Positions 21,610 to 34,025 are shown, counted from the first letter of the stretch. The stretch is DNA of 64,000 nucleotides from Larix kaempferi (GCA_027924585.1 BSBM01000261.1:977501-1041500), one strand, 5' to 3'. A program made the numbers and translations. The notes: generated from the sequence alone by a model not told the origin.

Positions 21610-24366
21610 TGTAATACCCCCATTTTGACCCTTCGGATGTATTGGCTTGTAATGTAAACATTGTATATATTTGATGTATGATTCCTAGCATGGAGCTCAA
21701 GGCCAATGCTCTGCTAGTGAATGCTTAGCCTGGTATTTCAAATTGTGATATCCATGTGCTAGTAATCCATGGAAATTGTAAAAAAATATAGATGATTATA
21801 ATGCAAATAAAAATACCAAGGGGCTGGATATGGATGCAACTAAATGAGGGGGCTATGTGTATCCACTAGGGAGAGGTGAGGGGGTTGTGGGATTGAACCC
21901 TAGGCTACCAAATGTCACATTGAGAACCCACCTTTTACTCTCCTTGATGTCATTTAATTCTATGTAAGGAAGTACTGCATAAAAATTGTTCATGAGGTTG
22001 ATGGAGTATGGGAAGCCCTGAAATCCATAAGGCAGGGTATGGGCTCAGTTTTTTCTTGTCCCACAAGTCACCCTACCTCATGGGGGGCGTTTTCCCTCAT
22101 CCGAAGGTGATGGTTGAGGGGGGAGGCATCAGTTGGATGGAGGGACGAACCCAACAGAGAGGGGAAAACTAGAAATGTCGATTTTGAGTGAGGCCGCGTT
22201 TTGGAGTGCCAAGATCACCCTCGTAATCATATGGACAGTAGAATTCAATGGGGAAATCCATAGACCCAAACCATGGGGCGAATATGAGAGAGTTAGATGC
22301 CCAAAAATCCATAGGAGAACCTAGATTTGATATCTCAAAACCTAGTTGTGGGACAAAGCCATTCAGTCACAACATTGAGGAAGATCTAAGAGCAGATCGT
22401 AGTGGGATAGATATTAGGGGTTTATACTTCATGGTAGAGCTAGTGAGGGCTCATTTAACCTTGTTTTAGAAGTCGAGACCAGCCATACCTTCTAGGTCAG
22501 CGCTGAGGGAAGGGGTACCTGAGGGACTGTGCAGCAGAGAAGGGGACTTTACTTAGGCTAAGGGTGGAGGTGATGGGGCTTCCTATATTGTATTCAACCA
22601 ATTGGATATGCATGTAGCTCTGTGGTTGATCTCATTAATGGCTTAGGAAACTCCTTCCCTGTATACCCACTTGCTTGAAAGAGCCAGCTGCGTGTTGGAT
22701 GACCCTGAATGACTGTGCCTAAGGCTATGAGTGATCATGTTAGTTCCTCCTTAGTGGATAGACAACCCCATCTTAGGGGTTGTCTCTGAGTGCTGAAAGA
22801 ATATAGGTTGAGCAAAGAACTATGGTTGGGTTGGAACGTTGCAGTCCATAGCCAGTGTCTTGGATATTTCAATAAAAGGATAAGTGTTCTCTGTGATTTA
22901 TATCATGTCCATTATATGTTCTGAATGCTTAATTGTTCATGTTAATGGGAATGAAATGATTATCTTAAGTTATTCAGCATAAGGTTGTGCATAGCATGAG
23001 AAGAGGACTAATTCCCTGTAGGTGTTTTCATCATTCTTCCTGGGAGAAATGTGTCGATGCATTCCCTTACATGTGTGTGGATAATGTTTCATTCAGATAT
23101 GTTTATTGAGTATGCATATGCATCCATGTGTTTTTATTTAGATGAATTTGTTCATTGATGAAGAGGGCTATTTTTTTTTAGGCCATGAGGTTCAAAATGT
23201 TCAGTCATGGATTTGGGGGAGAAATAGACACCCCATGCTCTGTTCATGTTTCCTCTATGGGTCAAATGAAGGGAAGGGCCATGAAATAGTAGTATAAGAG
23301 CCCCTTACAGAGTGGTAAAGAGGCCTTGATGAAGTTTGGGTCCACATTTTGGGTTGGAATAAGGACAGTATCAGAGTCCTCAGGTGTGTCCAAGGATCAT
23401 GTAGTTGCATAGGGCTTGACAAGAGCTTTCCAAGGGTACCAAGTTTTCCAAAAATGGACTTAACATAACAAATATATTGGCTTGAGAATTTGGCAGTAAC
23501 GGGGGTGTATGACCGAATTCCAACATTCTGAACCCGCATTTCGAATTGCGAATTTCAGAATTCGGAGGTGTGATTTTTCGGAGTTGCATGCTATGGTTCT
23601 GACTTTCTGACTCGCGCAAGGTGGATTGCAGAATGCAGAAGTCGGAGGTGTAATTCTCCCGTAGTTGTGAATTTGGAATTCCGATTTTCGACTCCCGCAA
23701 GCCGAATTGCGGATTGCAGATGTCAGAGGAGTAATTTTCCCGGAGTAGTGAATTTGGGGATCTGAATTCCGACTCCCGCATCGCGGATTGCGGAAGTCGG
23801 AGAGGTGATTTCTTCGTAGTTATGCGTTGGAGTTCCAACTTTCCAAATCCCACATGGTGGATTGCAGATTGTGGAAGTTGGAGGCATGATTCAGCGAAGT
23901 TGTGTATTCAGTGTTCCGACTTCCGAATCCCTCACTGCGGATTGTGGATTGCGGAATTCATAGGCATATTTCTTCGATGTTGTGTATTTGGTGTTTTGAA
24001 TTCTAACTCTCGCACTACGGATTGCGGATTGCATAAGTCGGAGGTGTATTTCTTCAATGTTGTGTATTCGGTGCTTCAACTTCTTATTCCCGCACTACGG
24101 ATTGCGGATTGTGGAAGTCAAAGGCGTATTTCTTCGATGCTGTGTATTTGGTGTTCTGACTTTTCGACTCCCACATTATGGATTGCAGATGTCAGAGGTG
24201 TAATTCTCGAAGCTATGAATTTAGAGTTTCGACTTCCAACTTCCGACTTGCGGATTGCGGATTGAAGTTGTTGCGGCTGTGCAAAAGTGCATAGTTTTAA
24301 AAAAAATTAGGAGGTTGTTTCTAAGGATCTCCCCCGTCACCTCTAAAGGGCACCGAGGACGTGACA
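21610..24366 (+). repeat. Putative 3' LTR of gypsy-like element (about 2.76 kb)
   Basis: Starts TGTAATACCCCCATTTTGAC, a beginning common to plant gypsy LTRs, right after a PPT. A plausible end is ...CACCGAGGACGTGACA at 24366, also typical (CGAGGACGTGACA), giving TG...CA. No protein coding is convincing inside. Unusually long for an LTR and without a second copy in the window, so the right border is inference. Confidence 0.6.
23541..24270. repeat. ~80-bp minisatellite, about nine copies, inside the LTR
   Basis: Each unit opens GGATTGCGGATTGCGGAAG or close, then TCGGAGGTGTATTTCTTCGA, TGTTGTGTATTCGGTGTTC, and CGACTTCCGACTCCCGCA. Unit starts are near 23541, 23622, 23703, 23780, 23859, 23938, 24018, 24098 and 24179. 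Divergence between units is substantial, so the array is not young. ORFs here on both strands are repeat-derived. Confidence 0.88.
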
Positions 24367-26280
24367 CTTTGTTTATTTATTTTTACTAACAACCACTTGC
24401 AGGATCACTTGGAGCACTCATCCACATGACAAGGGTACCTAATACTAAAGCCTTGCTTCAACCTACCAAGATTTTCCCCTTACCAAGTGGGAAGGATTCA
24501 CCCTTGTGCAATCTTTTTCACAGCAATATCATCTAGTCTTATTATACTAATACCTTTTATGCTTTTACTATCGAAATCGATTCCTTTGATCCATACTTTA
24601 TTCAAGAACTCAACTTCTTCAAAGTTTGAATTCTATGAACCATCAACATTGTATCATAGTAGTCACACCACATATATTTTTAGCTTTCCACAATGCATAA
24701 ATTAGCTATATTTCTTGTTACTATTTTGATTGTAATCATACACTTTTTTCCGAATCAAGATGTTTGCTAACACTTCCATTAATTCATCTTCCTCGAAATT
24801 CTTTGATAGTTTATATATAAGAGGAAATTCTCAAGGGTGATATCAATTTTATTACCTGCTTCGCCATTTAGCCATATGAAATTCTATTTTCTATTCATAT
24901 AGCAAGCTAAAAGAAACATTGTATGTTTTCTCCCCCCCCCCCAACTCATTCAGGAAACACATACTAAGTAGGTATAATGTAGAGTTAGGAACTTAAGTCT
25001 TATCATGCTTACTCTTTAAGGTATTCAAGGATAACTTCTTCAACATGTTAATATTTCCCTTAACTTGAAAGTTCCATGGAAATCAAATATTTTCTTCACA
25101 ATATGAGCTATTGTATTTAATATTCACATACAATATTTTATACTTTAATATACAATAATCCTCTATTTTCTAGTTTTTTTATGCACGGTACAAACATTTC
25201 TTCGTTAATAATACTTCATTGTGTATACAATACTTAATATGTAGGGACCACAAACATCATCTACTTACAATCTATCACATTGAAATTAGCATGTGTGACA
25301 TCTATAGATGTGCACAATCAACTATGTAAAATATTTAGGTATAGCCCCTATCACATACAATTATACCAATAACTCTCTAATCCTCAATATTAGGTACTGC
25401 AATTTATCATGTATGATAAGTAGTCAAACACTATTATACAACCTCTGTTTATAAGTCTTAGGTGTTGTACTCAATATGTAGATATGCACAAAACATGGTT
25501 ATTTATGTAGGTTTATACACTACATTCTAGCATGTGATTCTAATCTAGATTTCACGTGTACCATTATGCACATAACAATTCTTAGGATTAATATTATAGA
25601 ATAGAAAACACTTACTAGGTATTTTGTTTAATTAACTTTATGTACAATAGCTATCAGGAAAGGTCATGAACCTCACTTGTGTAGCACTTTCCTGCATACT
25701 GCTAGGCATGCATAGATGATGCGATTCTTTTAGAGATTATCATCAGTAGGATTAATACATATATCTCAATTCAATAGCAATAGATTTAGTATTCTTAACT
25801 GAATGTATTCCCTGACAATCATATCTTGTATTTAAAAAAAAAAAATTCCAATACCTAATGTATTCCAGTAATCATATTGTTCATTATTGTGTAAGTTTAC
25901 TCATCTCATATAATCAATTACTATTTTAGATGATAAGGGTCTACCAGTTAGACCTTCCTGGAGAGCTTTTCCTTTAGTTACAAGAAAAATTCATAGGATG
26001 TCCAAAAGTATTGTTACATTACAGAAAGTTATTTTCAACCCTGTACATGTAATCTAGAGAGGACTAGTATCCTTCTAATTTAGTATGCTTCACTATGTTA
26101 AAAAAATGGACATTTTAAAAATCATTTCAATGCATGAGTAGGGACATTTACATCGGGCATTAGTTATGTAGTGTATACTTCAACTCTCGAAACTCTACTT
26201 GTAATCATAACAATTCATCAATCACATGTAAAAAAATTTGTCAGTAGCATATCTGAGTCCATAAGGTCCAAGTGTTGCAA
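24367..26280. other. AT-rich sequence without recognised genes
   Basis: About 1.9 kb of low-GC DNA. A C-homopolymer of about 11 bases lies at about 24931-24942 and an A-run at about 25833-25844. No domain-bearing ORF seen. Confidence 0.5.
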
Positions 26281-26297
26281 CCTTGACTCTGATACCA
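26281..26297 (-). other. Isolated PBS-like motif
   Basis: The minus strand reads TGGTATCAGAGTCAAGG, resembling an LTR-element primer site, preceded by TTACAAAG, a plausible LTR end. No LTR pair or coding region was found on either side, so this may be a relic of a decayed element. Confidence 0.35.
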
Positions 26298-27768
26298 CTT
26301 TGTAATGTACCCATCATACTTAGAAAAACAAAATTCTACTACATCATGAGATAATAAGAACCAATAAAGAGGTCACTGGGTGAGCACTTACCTTCACTTG
26401 ATAGAGAACTTACTTGGATGGAACCAAGCATACATATTGTCTTCATGGGGAGATATTCCTAGTCGAGTGCTTACCTTCGCTCAATAGAGAAATTACTTAG
26501 CTACAACCATGCATACATATTATCTGTTTGGAGAGATGTTCCTATTTGAGCTCTTACCTTCACTCGATAAGGTGTTGTTACTACTGCAACTAAACATGCA
26601 ACTTAGCTGGATCTGTCACTTTCATCTTCTTACCATTCAACTATATTTGAAACAACATTAAAAATACCTATACTTATCATTCATAAATGTATTATACTTA
26701 ATAATTATCTTCAATTGAGTCTTGTTATGAGAAGAATTACCCAATGCTAACCCAACCAAAGTCGAGGGAACTTTAGGCTATCAGTCGAGGGACCATATCA
26801 ACATCTCTAGGGGTCCAGAGAACGTAATTATAGTTCTTAATAAATACACACATTCTTATAGTCATATGAATGCAATGAAATTCAATTGAACAAGTTATTC
26901 ATAAGAGTTATAGGTTAGTTCTTTTTCTTCTTGTCTAACCAGCAGCAAGATTACCACAATATGTTAACACACACACACACACATATAACATAAATTTATT
27001 ATATGTTTTTATATTATTAACGTACCCCCAAAAGGGGAATACCTAGACACTAGGATGGGCCAAATAATTAAGTAATAACACACACGTGCAATAGATAAAA
27101 TCTAGGGTTAATGATTCATACATTTCCCTACCCCCACAATGAGCCAAGAGGGAGTGGGATTGATCCCTAATCATAATAACTTAGTAACTATTACTCAGCC
27201 CGATTAGGATGCCATATTTTACAAGTAATTACTATTTTTTATCATGAGGAAAAGGGCGCCTTCCATGGAATTCATAGTCTGGAAGAGGCCATCCCTCACA
27301 CCTATCCTTTTGGACTTCCAATGCCTTGATTTTCTCCTAGCATGGAGGGAAAGATCATGCTTCATTCCCAAATCATTTTTATGAGGGTCTAGTTTCTCTC
27401 AATCTCCATTTCTTCTCTACTTGCATGACCTTGTGGGTCATTCTCTAATGCAATAGGAATGTTATAATGAGAGGCTATGATCCCCTTTCGTGGGAATGAT
27501 ACCCCATTACACATCCCATGCATGAATACTTTGGAGCTATTTTTTATCGTGCATAGAGTGAGATCGTTATAGAGGGAGTACACTAGGCCATGAGTCTCCC
27601 TATGCTTCAAGGAATACATCTCTATAATGGTTTTCATGCCTTGCAGATGAGCAGAGGCATGCCCTCTTTCTGACAAATCTGGTCAACAAGTAGAAGGATG
27701 AAGAATGCATTCTTACCACACTGAGTTTTTTGGAACCTTTGTGTCCCTCTTTTTTTCTTATATTATAG
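26298..27768. other. AT-rich sequence with a short CA microsatellite
   Basis: Contains a (CA)7 run near 26970-26984. A minus-strand 95-codon ORF (27676-27389) shows no domain. If the PBS-like motif at 26281 is real, part of this stretch would be its LTR. I could not define one. Confidence 0.4.
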
Positions 27769-27788
27769 TCACACACACACACACACAC
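27769..27788. repeat. CA microsatellite
   Basis: About ten CA dinucleotides in a row following TATAGT. Confidence 0.9.
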
Positions 27789-28057
27789 TCTTGCGGTGAA
27801 ACATCAATTCAACTCGGCCAGGGAGGATCTATACCTATAGGTAATAACGCTCATTTAGAACTGATTAGGATGTCTATGCATAGTTGTAGAATTTACTCAA
27901 AGTCACTACATGAAAACATTGATTGCTCAAACTTAGATGTATTTGGTCAATTAATGCATATCTATTATTGATACTTTTTTCCAAAAGAGTACATTGTTAC
28001 CTGATTTCTTATAATTTTGATATTTGGTACTAATTCATATCTATATGTTGCATGCAG

Positions 28058-28252
28058 GTATTCTCGGATGGGTATCCCTTCGGCAACCCAAGTAAGCAAT
28101 GTAATTTAACAACTAGTCGTAATTCTTATTATATGTCTTTATATGATTCTGTCCTCCAAACTAATGATATGTCTTTATGCAGGTTCATGTCCACTATGAC
28201 AGGGAAATTTTTATGGGTCCAAAACTCCTCGAAGAATTTCTAGACGCTCATG
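28058..28252 (+). other. Possible exon fragments of an unrecognised gene
   Basis: Two short stretches are bordered by splice-like signals. 28058-28091 follows TGCATGCAG and encodes VFSDGYPFGNP. 28183-28252 follows TTTATGCAG, ends before GTAAGT, and encodes VHVHYDREIFMGPKLLEEF in an open frame. A further mini-exon-like segment lies near 27823-27840. Homology unknown; chance signals are possible. Confidence 0.3.
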
Positions 28253-28255
28253 TAA

Positions 28256-28738
28256 GTCAATATCTAGGCTTATTCAGGCCTTCTATAGTTATCTGATATA
28301 GTTAGCTTAGAAGGGAGCTTTTACTTTTATCTACTATTGAAAATTTCTGGTATACAAATTTTAATGGAATTTTAACCAAATTGTTAATATTTGGTGAGTG
28401 ATTTTGTTTCCCAATTGGGATGGTCATAGATCTAGGACAACATATGTTTTCTATTATGATATTTACAAGTATTGCTATAGGTAACTTCATATCATACTTA
28501 ATTTTGCATCCAGGTAGACATTACATGTTAGGATTTTATTTTCTTCTTAGTCTCCTGTTGTGGTTCTCTAATGGGTCTAATACATTCATTATTATTTAAT
28601 TCATGGGGGGACAAAACCCAACCCTATATCGTCCAGTCTAATGTGTGTCGAAGAGGTCCACCAGTTTACCCACCCTAAGGAAGGGAGCAGGTAAGGAAAC
28701 TTAAGCATGTAGATCTCAAGCTATATCTCTATTTTTCA
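28256..28738. other. Unassigned AT-rich sequence
   Basis: Nothing recognised on either strand. Confidence 0.4.
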
Positions 28739-28889
<151 letters not shown>

Positions 28890-28922
28890 TCCTTCATGTA
28901 ATCCAACTAACATGTCAGAGAT

Positions 28923-28927
28923 CTAGT
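28923..28927. repeat. Target-site duplication CTAGT of copia-2 (left copy)
   Basis: The 5-bp CTAGT before the left LTR matches CTAGT at 34021-34025 after the right LTR, defining both element ends. Confidence 0.9.
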
Positions 28928-29465
28928 TGTTAGAAAAATAGGATCGCAGAGCAATAACAATAAACAGAAATGCAAATATAATCACACATACACATTACAA
29001 GAGAGACACATATATATCGTGGTTCACCCCAACTTGGGTTATGTCCACACTGAAGTTGCCAGTCCTTATTATTATTCCGTCCAGTAAAGTGAAGGGATAC
29101 AACCTGCAGCACAACTGCTGCACTTCCTCTTAACTGTTTCATAGTCTCTCTTCTTGATCTCAGAGATATTTACAATGCATAATACCCAATACATCAACCC
29201 TAGCCATGTTACAATGTCTTTATTTTATAAGGGAGATACAATGGAAAAATACCACGGGTTACCCAAAACCATGGGCTCATAAAACAACCCCCAAACATTT
29301 CCTTCAGGGGCTTCGTCCCTGAACCCCCGTTGGCCCTCGGACCCCCCCACACCCTCCCCATTGGGGTGAGTGTACAGTCCTTTTTACATATCATATAAAT
29401 CTGGGGTACAAACACGGCTGAATAATAATATCTTTGAATCTGGAGATCAGGCTCCACAACCAACA
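28928..29465 (-). repeat. copia-2 3' LTR (538 bp)
   Basis: TGTTAGAAAAATAGGATCGC to ...CCACAACCAACA. It contains a ~19-bp segment within GAACCCCCGTTGGCCCTCGG that the other LTR lacks. Followed inward by the PPT. Confidence 0.95.
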
Positions 29466-29476
29466 ATCTCCCACTT
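29466..29476 (-). other. copia-2 polypurine tract
   Basis: The minus strand reads AAGTGGGAGAT directly before the LTR start TGTTGGTTGTGG, the standard copia arrangement. Confidence 0.88.
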
Positions 29477-29551
29477 GGAGACTGATCACAACAACTCCAC
29501 CGCTGCTGCACTTGCTGGACCTTGGACTTGGAAAATTTCTCATCTTCACCT

Positions 29552-30890
29552 TCATGCTAGAAGGCCAACTAAAACTGAGCAGGAACTTAGTTTCTCTCTA
29601 GTCACTACCTTTGTAAACATGTTTGCGGGATTCTGGCTAGTATGTATCTTGTCCAGCTTCAACAATTCATCTTCCAAAACAGAGCGTATGAAATGGTACT
29701 TGAGCTGTATATGTTTAGTCCTGGAATGGAATGTTGAGTTCTTTGCAAGATGAATGGCACTTTGGATGTCACTATACAACCTGTTATCCTTCTGCTTCTT
29801 ACCCAATTCCTCCATAAACCTCTGCAACCAAATCATATCTTTACTAGCCTTTGTAACAATAACATACTCTGCTTCTGTTGTGGAAAGTGCAACAACCTTC
29901 TACAGTTTCGAAATCCAACTTTTTGTTGTACCACCTACAGTAAACACATACCCTGTGGTTCTCCTCCTGCTATCCTTATCACCTTCCATATCTGCATCAA
30001 CATATCCCTGTAGAACAGTGTCTGAACCTCCAAAACATAATGCTTGAGTGGTAGTACCTCTCAAATACCTGAGAATCCATTGTACTGCCTTCCAATGTTC
30101 TTTACCTGGATTGTTCATATATCTACTCACAACTCCCACTGCTTGTGCAATATCTGGTCTTTTGCACACCGTGGCATACATCAAGCTGCCAACTGCTGAT
30201 TGATAGGGAATCTTGGACATGTAATCTGTCTCTTCCTGTGTCTTGGGACACATTTCCTTGCTTAGACTGAAATGGCTAGCCAAAGGTGTACTTAATGGTT
30301 TTGCATTCTGCATTATGAACCTTTCCAACACCTTTTGTATGTACTCACTCTGAGACAATGTCAATTTGCGATTTTTTCTGTCTCTCGTTATTCTCATACC
30401 AAGGATTTGCTTTGTAGCACCCAAATCCTTCATCGCAAATGAATTAGTTAGCTTCCTTTTGAGCATATTTATATCCTGCATGTTAGACCCTGCAACAAGC
30501 ATGTCATCCACATACAATAACAAGATAATACATCTTTCATTGCCTAGCTTCTTGAAATAAACACAGTGGTAAGAATGACATCTACTATAACCCTACTCTG
30601 TCATAAACCTGTCAAATTTTAAATACCACTGCCTTGGAGCTTGCTTCAAGCCATACAAGCTCTTCTTCAGCCTGCATACCAAATCCTCCTTACCTTTGAC
30701 CTCATACCCTTGTGGCTGCTACATATATATCTCTTCCTCCAAATCCCCATGGAGAGAATTTGTTTTTACATCTAACTGTTCAAGATGCAAATCTTCTACC
30801 GCCACTAGACTTAAGATAGTCCTAATTGAAGTCATCTTAACAACAAGAGAAAATATTTCATCAAAATCTATACCTTTCTTCTGTGCAAAC
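29552..30890 (-). pseudogene. pol: copia-2 RT and RNase H (broken)
   Basis: The open stretch 30523-29900 contains the RT catalytic motif MLLYVDDMLVAGSN, the region ATKQILGMRITRDRK and RNase H start YVDADMEGDKDSRRRTTGY. A TAG at about 29897-29899 breaks the conserved KLQKVVALST region, consistent with CAG to TAG. RNase H resumes at about 29836 (DMIWLQRFMEELG) through HSRTKHIQLKYH. Upstream, 30540-31230 holds the RT N-terminus in broken frames (RALQNKWIYRLKEEGG) and an acidic linker ending CYEEAMQVETRKKWE. Confidence 0.9.
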
Positions 30891-31302
30891 CCCTTTACAC
30901 AAGTCTAGCCTTTTACCGCTTCTTGCCTCCTTCTTCCTTCAACCTGTAAATCCATTTGTTTTGCAATGCTCTTTTACCAGGAGACAACTGAACCAAATCC
31001 GAAGTCTGGTTTCCTACCAATGATTCCATCTCCTCATTCATGCCTTACTCCCACTTCTTTCTAGTTTCCACCTGCATTGCTTCTTCATAACATTCTGGTT
31101 CACCAGCATCAGTCATCAACAAATAATACATTGAAGGAGAGTATCGTTCATGGATTCTACTTAACCTGGTAGATCTTCTTGCAGTTGCAGGAGTTTTAGG
31201 TACTTGCTGTTGTTCTTGATTTTCTGGCACCTTTGGAACTTCATTTTCTTTAATTTCATCAAGTACTGTGTACTATGTGTTTTCCTTTTCCTGTTTCTTT
31301 CC

Positions 31303-31998
31303 CTACAAGTGATCTTTATACATGACCTTTTCATTGAATATCACATCTCTACTCCTAATGATTTTGTTATTTTCATAATCCCATAATCGATAACCAAAAT
31401 CATCAACCCCATATCCAATAAAGGTACATTTCTTGGATTTAGCTTCAAGCTTTGTTCTATTATCTTTATCAATATGGACAAATGCTTCACAACCAAACGT
31501 TCTCAGAAATGAGTAGTTTACCTTTTTACCTATCCATGCCTCCTCTGGAATACCACCATCCAAAGCACTTGAAGGTCCTCTGTTTATTAAATAAACAACA
31601 GTATTTATAGCATCCGCCCAAAACTGTAAGGGAAACCCTGCATGCAGTCTCATACACCTTGCACGCTCCATGATCGTTCTGTTCATCCTTTCAGACACAC
31701 CATTTTCTTGTGGTGTTCCTGGGATTGTCTTCTCTCTACGAATCCCATGGTATGAACAGTAACTATCAAACTCCTTGCTGCAGTACTCACCTCCATTATC
31801 AGATCTGAGACACTTCAACCTTTTTCCTGTCTCATTCTCAACCAAAGCTTTCCACTTCTTAAAAGTAGCAAACACATCAGATTTCTTTCTAATCCAATAA
31901 TCCCAAGTTTTCCTAGTTGCATCATCAATAAATGTAACATAATAATGAGAGCCACCAAGAGATTGTACCTGAGCCGGTCCCCATACATCTGTATGCAC
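31303..31998 (-). pseudogene. pol: copia-2 integrase core
   Basis: An open stretch of 231 codons holds a full D-D-E arrangement: MHTDVWGP, LRSDNGGEYCSK and PQENGVSERMNR. Downstream is the C-terminal part AFVHIDKDNRTKLEAKSKK. This domain looks undamaged, but stops on both sides separate it from protease and RT. The enzyme would integrate element cDNA in the nucleus. Confidence 0.92.
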
Positions 31999-32055
31999 AA
32001 GCTCTAACTTTTCATTCTTATTCTATTTCCCAACCCTGAGAAATCTAACTCTCTT

Positions 32056-32616
32056 CTATTTTCCATAAACACAGTTCTCATTGAATTCCAAACTTACCTG
32101 CTTCAAATCTGGTAGTAACTTCCTTGAGTGGAGAATCTGCATCCCCTTCTCACTCATGTGGCCAAGCCTATGATGCCACAATGCTGTATCTGTTCTTATG
32201 GAAGCTAAAGAGATAAAATGGTCATTATTATGAGGACATAAATACAACGTACCTACCCTGTCTCCTTTTGCTATCACCATTGATCCTTTAGTGATCTTCC
32301 ACCACTTTTCTCCAAATGTAGATAGACAGCCGTCATCTCCCAACTGCCCTGTTGAGATCAGATTTCTTTTCATAGCAAGAATATGCCTTACATCTTTCAA
32401 CAGCCGATCATTTCCATTCTTAACTTTTATCCATACCTTGCCCATTCCAACAATTTTACATGGCTCATCATCACCCAATAAAACATGTCCAAAATCACCT
32501 AGAACATAATCATGAAAGTATTTCCTATGGGGTGTAGCATGACATGAAGCCCCTGAATCTACTACCCAATAATCACTAGTATTATCTAATGCAAGAATCA
32601 AAGCATCTTGTAACAC
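32056..32616 (-). pseudogene. pol: copia-2 protease and pre-integrase domain
   Basis: Aspartic protease motif YWVVDSGASCHATPH near the start of the open stretch, then LLGDDEPCKIVGMGKVWIKV, and the HHCC part ALWHHRLGHMSEKG. At the final C-x-x-C the first Cys is replaced (NENCVYGK). Stops separate it from the integrase. Confidence 0.9.
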
Positions 32617-32639
32617 ATCACCTGCTACATTTGATTCCT

Positions 32640-33426
32640 AGGTAGTTTCCTTCTGTGCATCTCCTTTCTTCTTTAGAGATCTGCAGTCTTTCTTCAGATG
32701 TCCTTTCTTTCCACAATTCCATCACTCTATTTTTCCCAGTCTGGACTTGGATCTGCCCATTTTAGACTTGCCACGATTACCTTGGCTCTTTCCTCTCTCC
32801 TTTTGTCTTCCCCTGCTCTCCATGGTCAACGCATTACCTGATGTCTCACTTGTGCTTTTTCTTCGCATTTCCTCGCTAAGAATAACACCAATAACATCAT
32901 CAAATTTCAAGGTGTTTGAACCAGAGACAGAGTTACTTACATCCATGACCAAGCTATTCCATCTTTCTGGCAATGAACACAAGATTAGAAGATCCCTAAC
33001 CTCATCATTGAAGTTCACACTTACAGAACTTAGTTGATTTGTAACCGTATTAAACTCATTTAAATGATCAGTAACAGATCCACCTTCAGACATCTTCATA
33101 TTAAATAAACGCTTCATTAGAAATACCTTGTTGGAGGCCGAGGATTTTTCATACAGCTTACCCAGTGCGCTCATCAAACCCTCCGTTGTCATTTCTTTTG
33201 AGATATTGAAAGCCACCGATGAAGCTAGGGACAACCATATTGTTCCCAATGCCTTTCTGTCAAGAACCTCCCATTCTTCATCCTTCATAGCCGTCGGCTA
33301 CTTTGCTCTTCCTCCCAATGGCAGGAATAGATCCTTTTGGTACAGATAGTCCTCCATTTGCATCTTCCATAACTGGAAGTTTTGGCTGTTAAACTTCTCA
33401 ACCTTAAACTTTCCTTCTTCCGCCAT
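32640..33426 (-). pseudogene. gag: copia-2 gag (UBN2 type)
   Basis: ATG at 33426-33424 opens MAEEGKFKVEKFNSQNFQLW, the typical copia Gag start, with one TAG near 33299. From 33288 the frame is open for 188 codons (ASVAFNISKEMTTEGLMSAL, DHLNEFNTVTNQLSS, LCSLPERWNSL) and ends Lys/Arg/Gly-rich. A TGA at about 32720 lies where the first Cys of the CCHC knuckle is expected; the rest (WNCGKKGHLKKDC) is present. Confidence 0.9.
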
Positions 33427-33487
33427 TGCTCCCACTCGAACTAGAAACCCTAACTTCCTGCGGGTTTATCTGCCAAATAGACCTTTG

Positions 33488-33499
33488 GCTCTAATACCA
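33488..33499 (-). other. copia-2 primer-binding site
   Basis: The minus strand reads TGGTATTAGAGC, one change from the common TGGTATCAGAGC, two bases inside the 5' LTR. Confidence 0.85.
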
Positions 33500-33501
33500 A
33501 T

Positions 33502-34020
33502 TGTTAGAAAAACAGGATCGCTGAGCAATAACAATAAACAAAAATTAAAATATAATCACACATACACATTACAAGAGAGACACAGATATATCGTGGTTCA
33601 CCCCAACTTGGGCTACGTCCACACTGAAGTTGCCAGTCCTTATTATTATTTCATCCAGCAAAGTGAAGGGATACAACCTACAGCACAACCGCTGCACTTC
33701 CTCTTCACTGTCTCACAGCCTCTCTTCTTGATCTTAGAGATCTTTACAATGCATAATACCTAATACATCAACCCTAGCCGTGTTACAATGTCTTTCTTTT
33801 ATAAGGGAGATACAATGGGAAAATACCATGGGTTACCCAAAACCATGGGCCCGTAAAACAACCCCAAAAAATTTCCTTCAGGGGCTTCGACCCTGGACCC
33901 CCCACACCCTCCCCATTGGGGTGAGTGTACAGTCTTTTTTACATATCATATAAAGCTGGGGTACAAACATGGCTGAATAATAATATCTCTGAATCTGGAG
34001 ATCAGGCTCCACAACCAACA
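33502..34020 (-). repeat. copia-2 5' LTR (519 bp)
   Basis: TGTTAGAAAAACAGGATCGC to ...CCACAACCAACA, homologous along its length to 28928-29465. The minus strand has a TATA-like CTTATAAAAGAAAG at about 33792-33805, a likely promoter. Confidence 0.95.
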
Positions 34021-34025
34021 CTAGT
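34021..34025. repeat. Target-site duplication CTAGT of copia-2 (right copy)
   Basis: Matches 28923-28927 exactly. Confidence 0.9.

Larger units (their letters stand above)
28928..34020 (-). mobile_element. copia-2: structurally complete Ty1-copia element, 5.1 kb, coding decayed
   Basis: Both LTRs (TGTTAG...CAACA on the plus strand), a 5-bp TSD, a PBS inside the right LTR and a PPT inside the left LTR show a minus-strand element. Order from the 5' end: gag (33426-32640), protease and HHCC (32616-32056), integrase (31998-31303), RT (about 30890-29900), RNase H (to 29552). Each region carries stops, so it is non-autonomous. By eye the LTRs differ at roughly 34 aligned positions plus a ~19-bp indel (about 6-7%), so the insertion is not recent. 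Confidence 0.95.

Noticed and set aside
23255-24265. ORFs of 147-157 codons on both strands
   Set aside because: They read through the ~80-bp minisatellite, giving internally repetitive peptides with no independent support.
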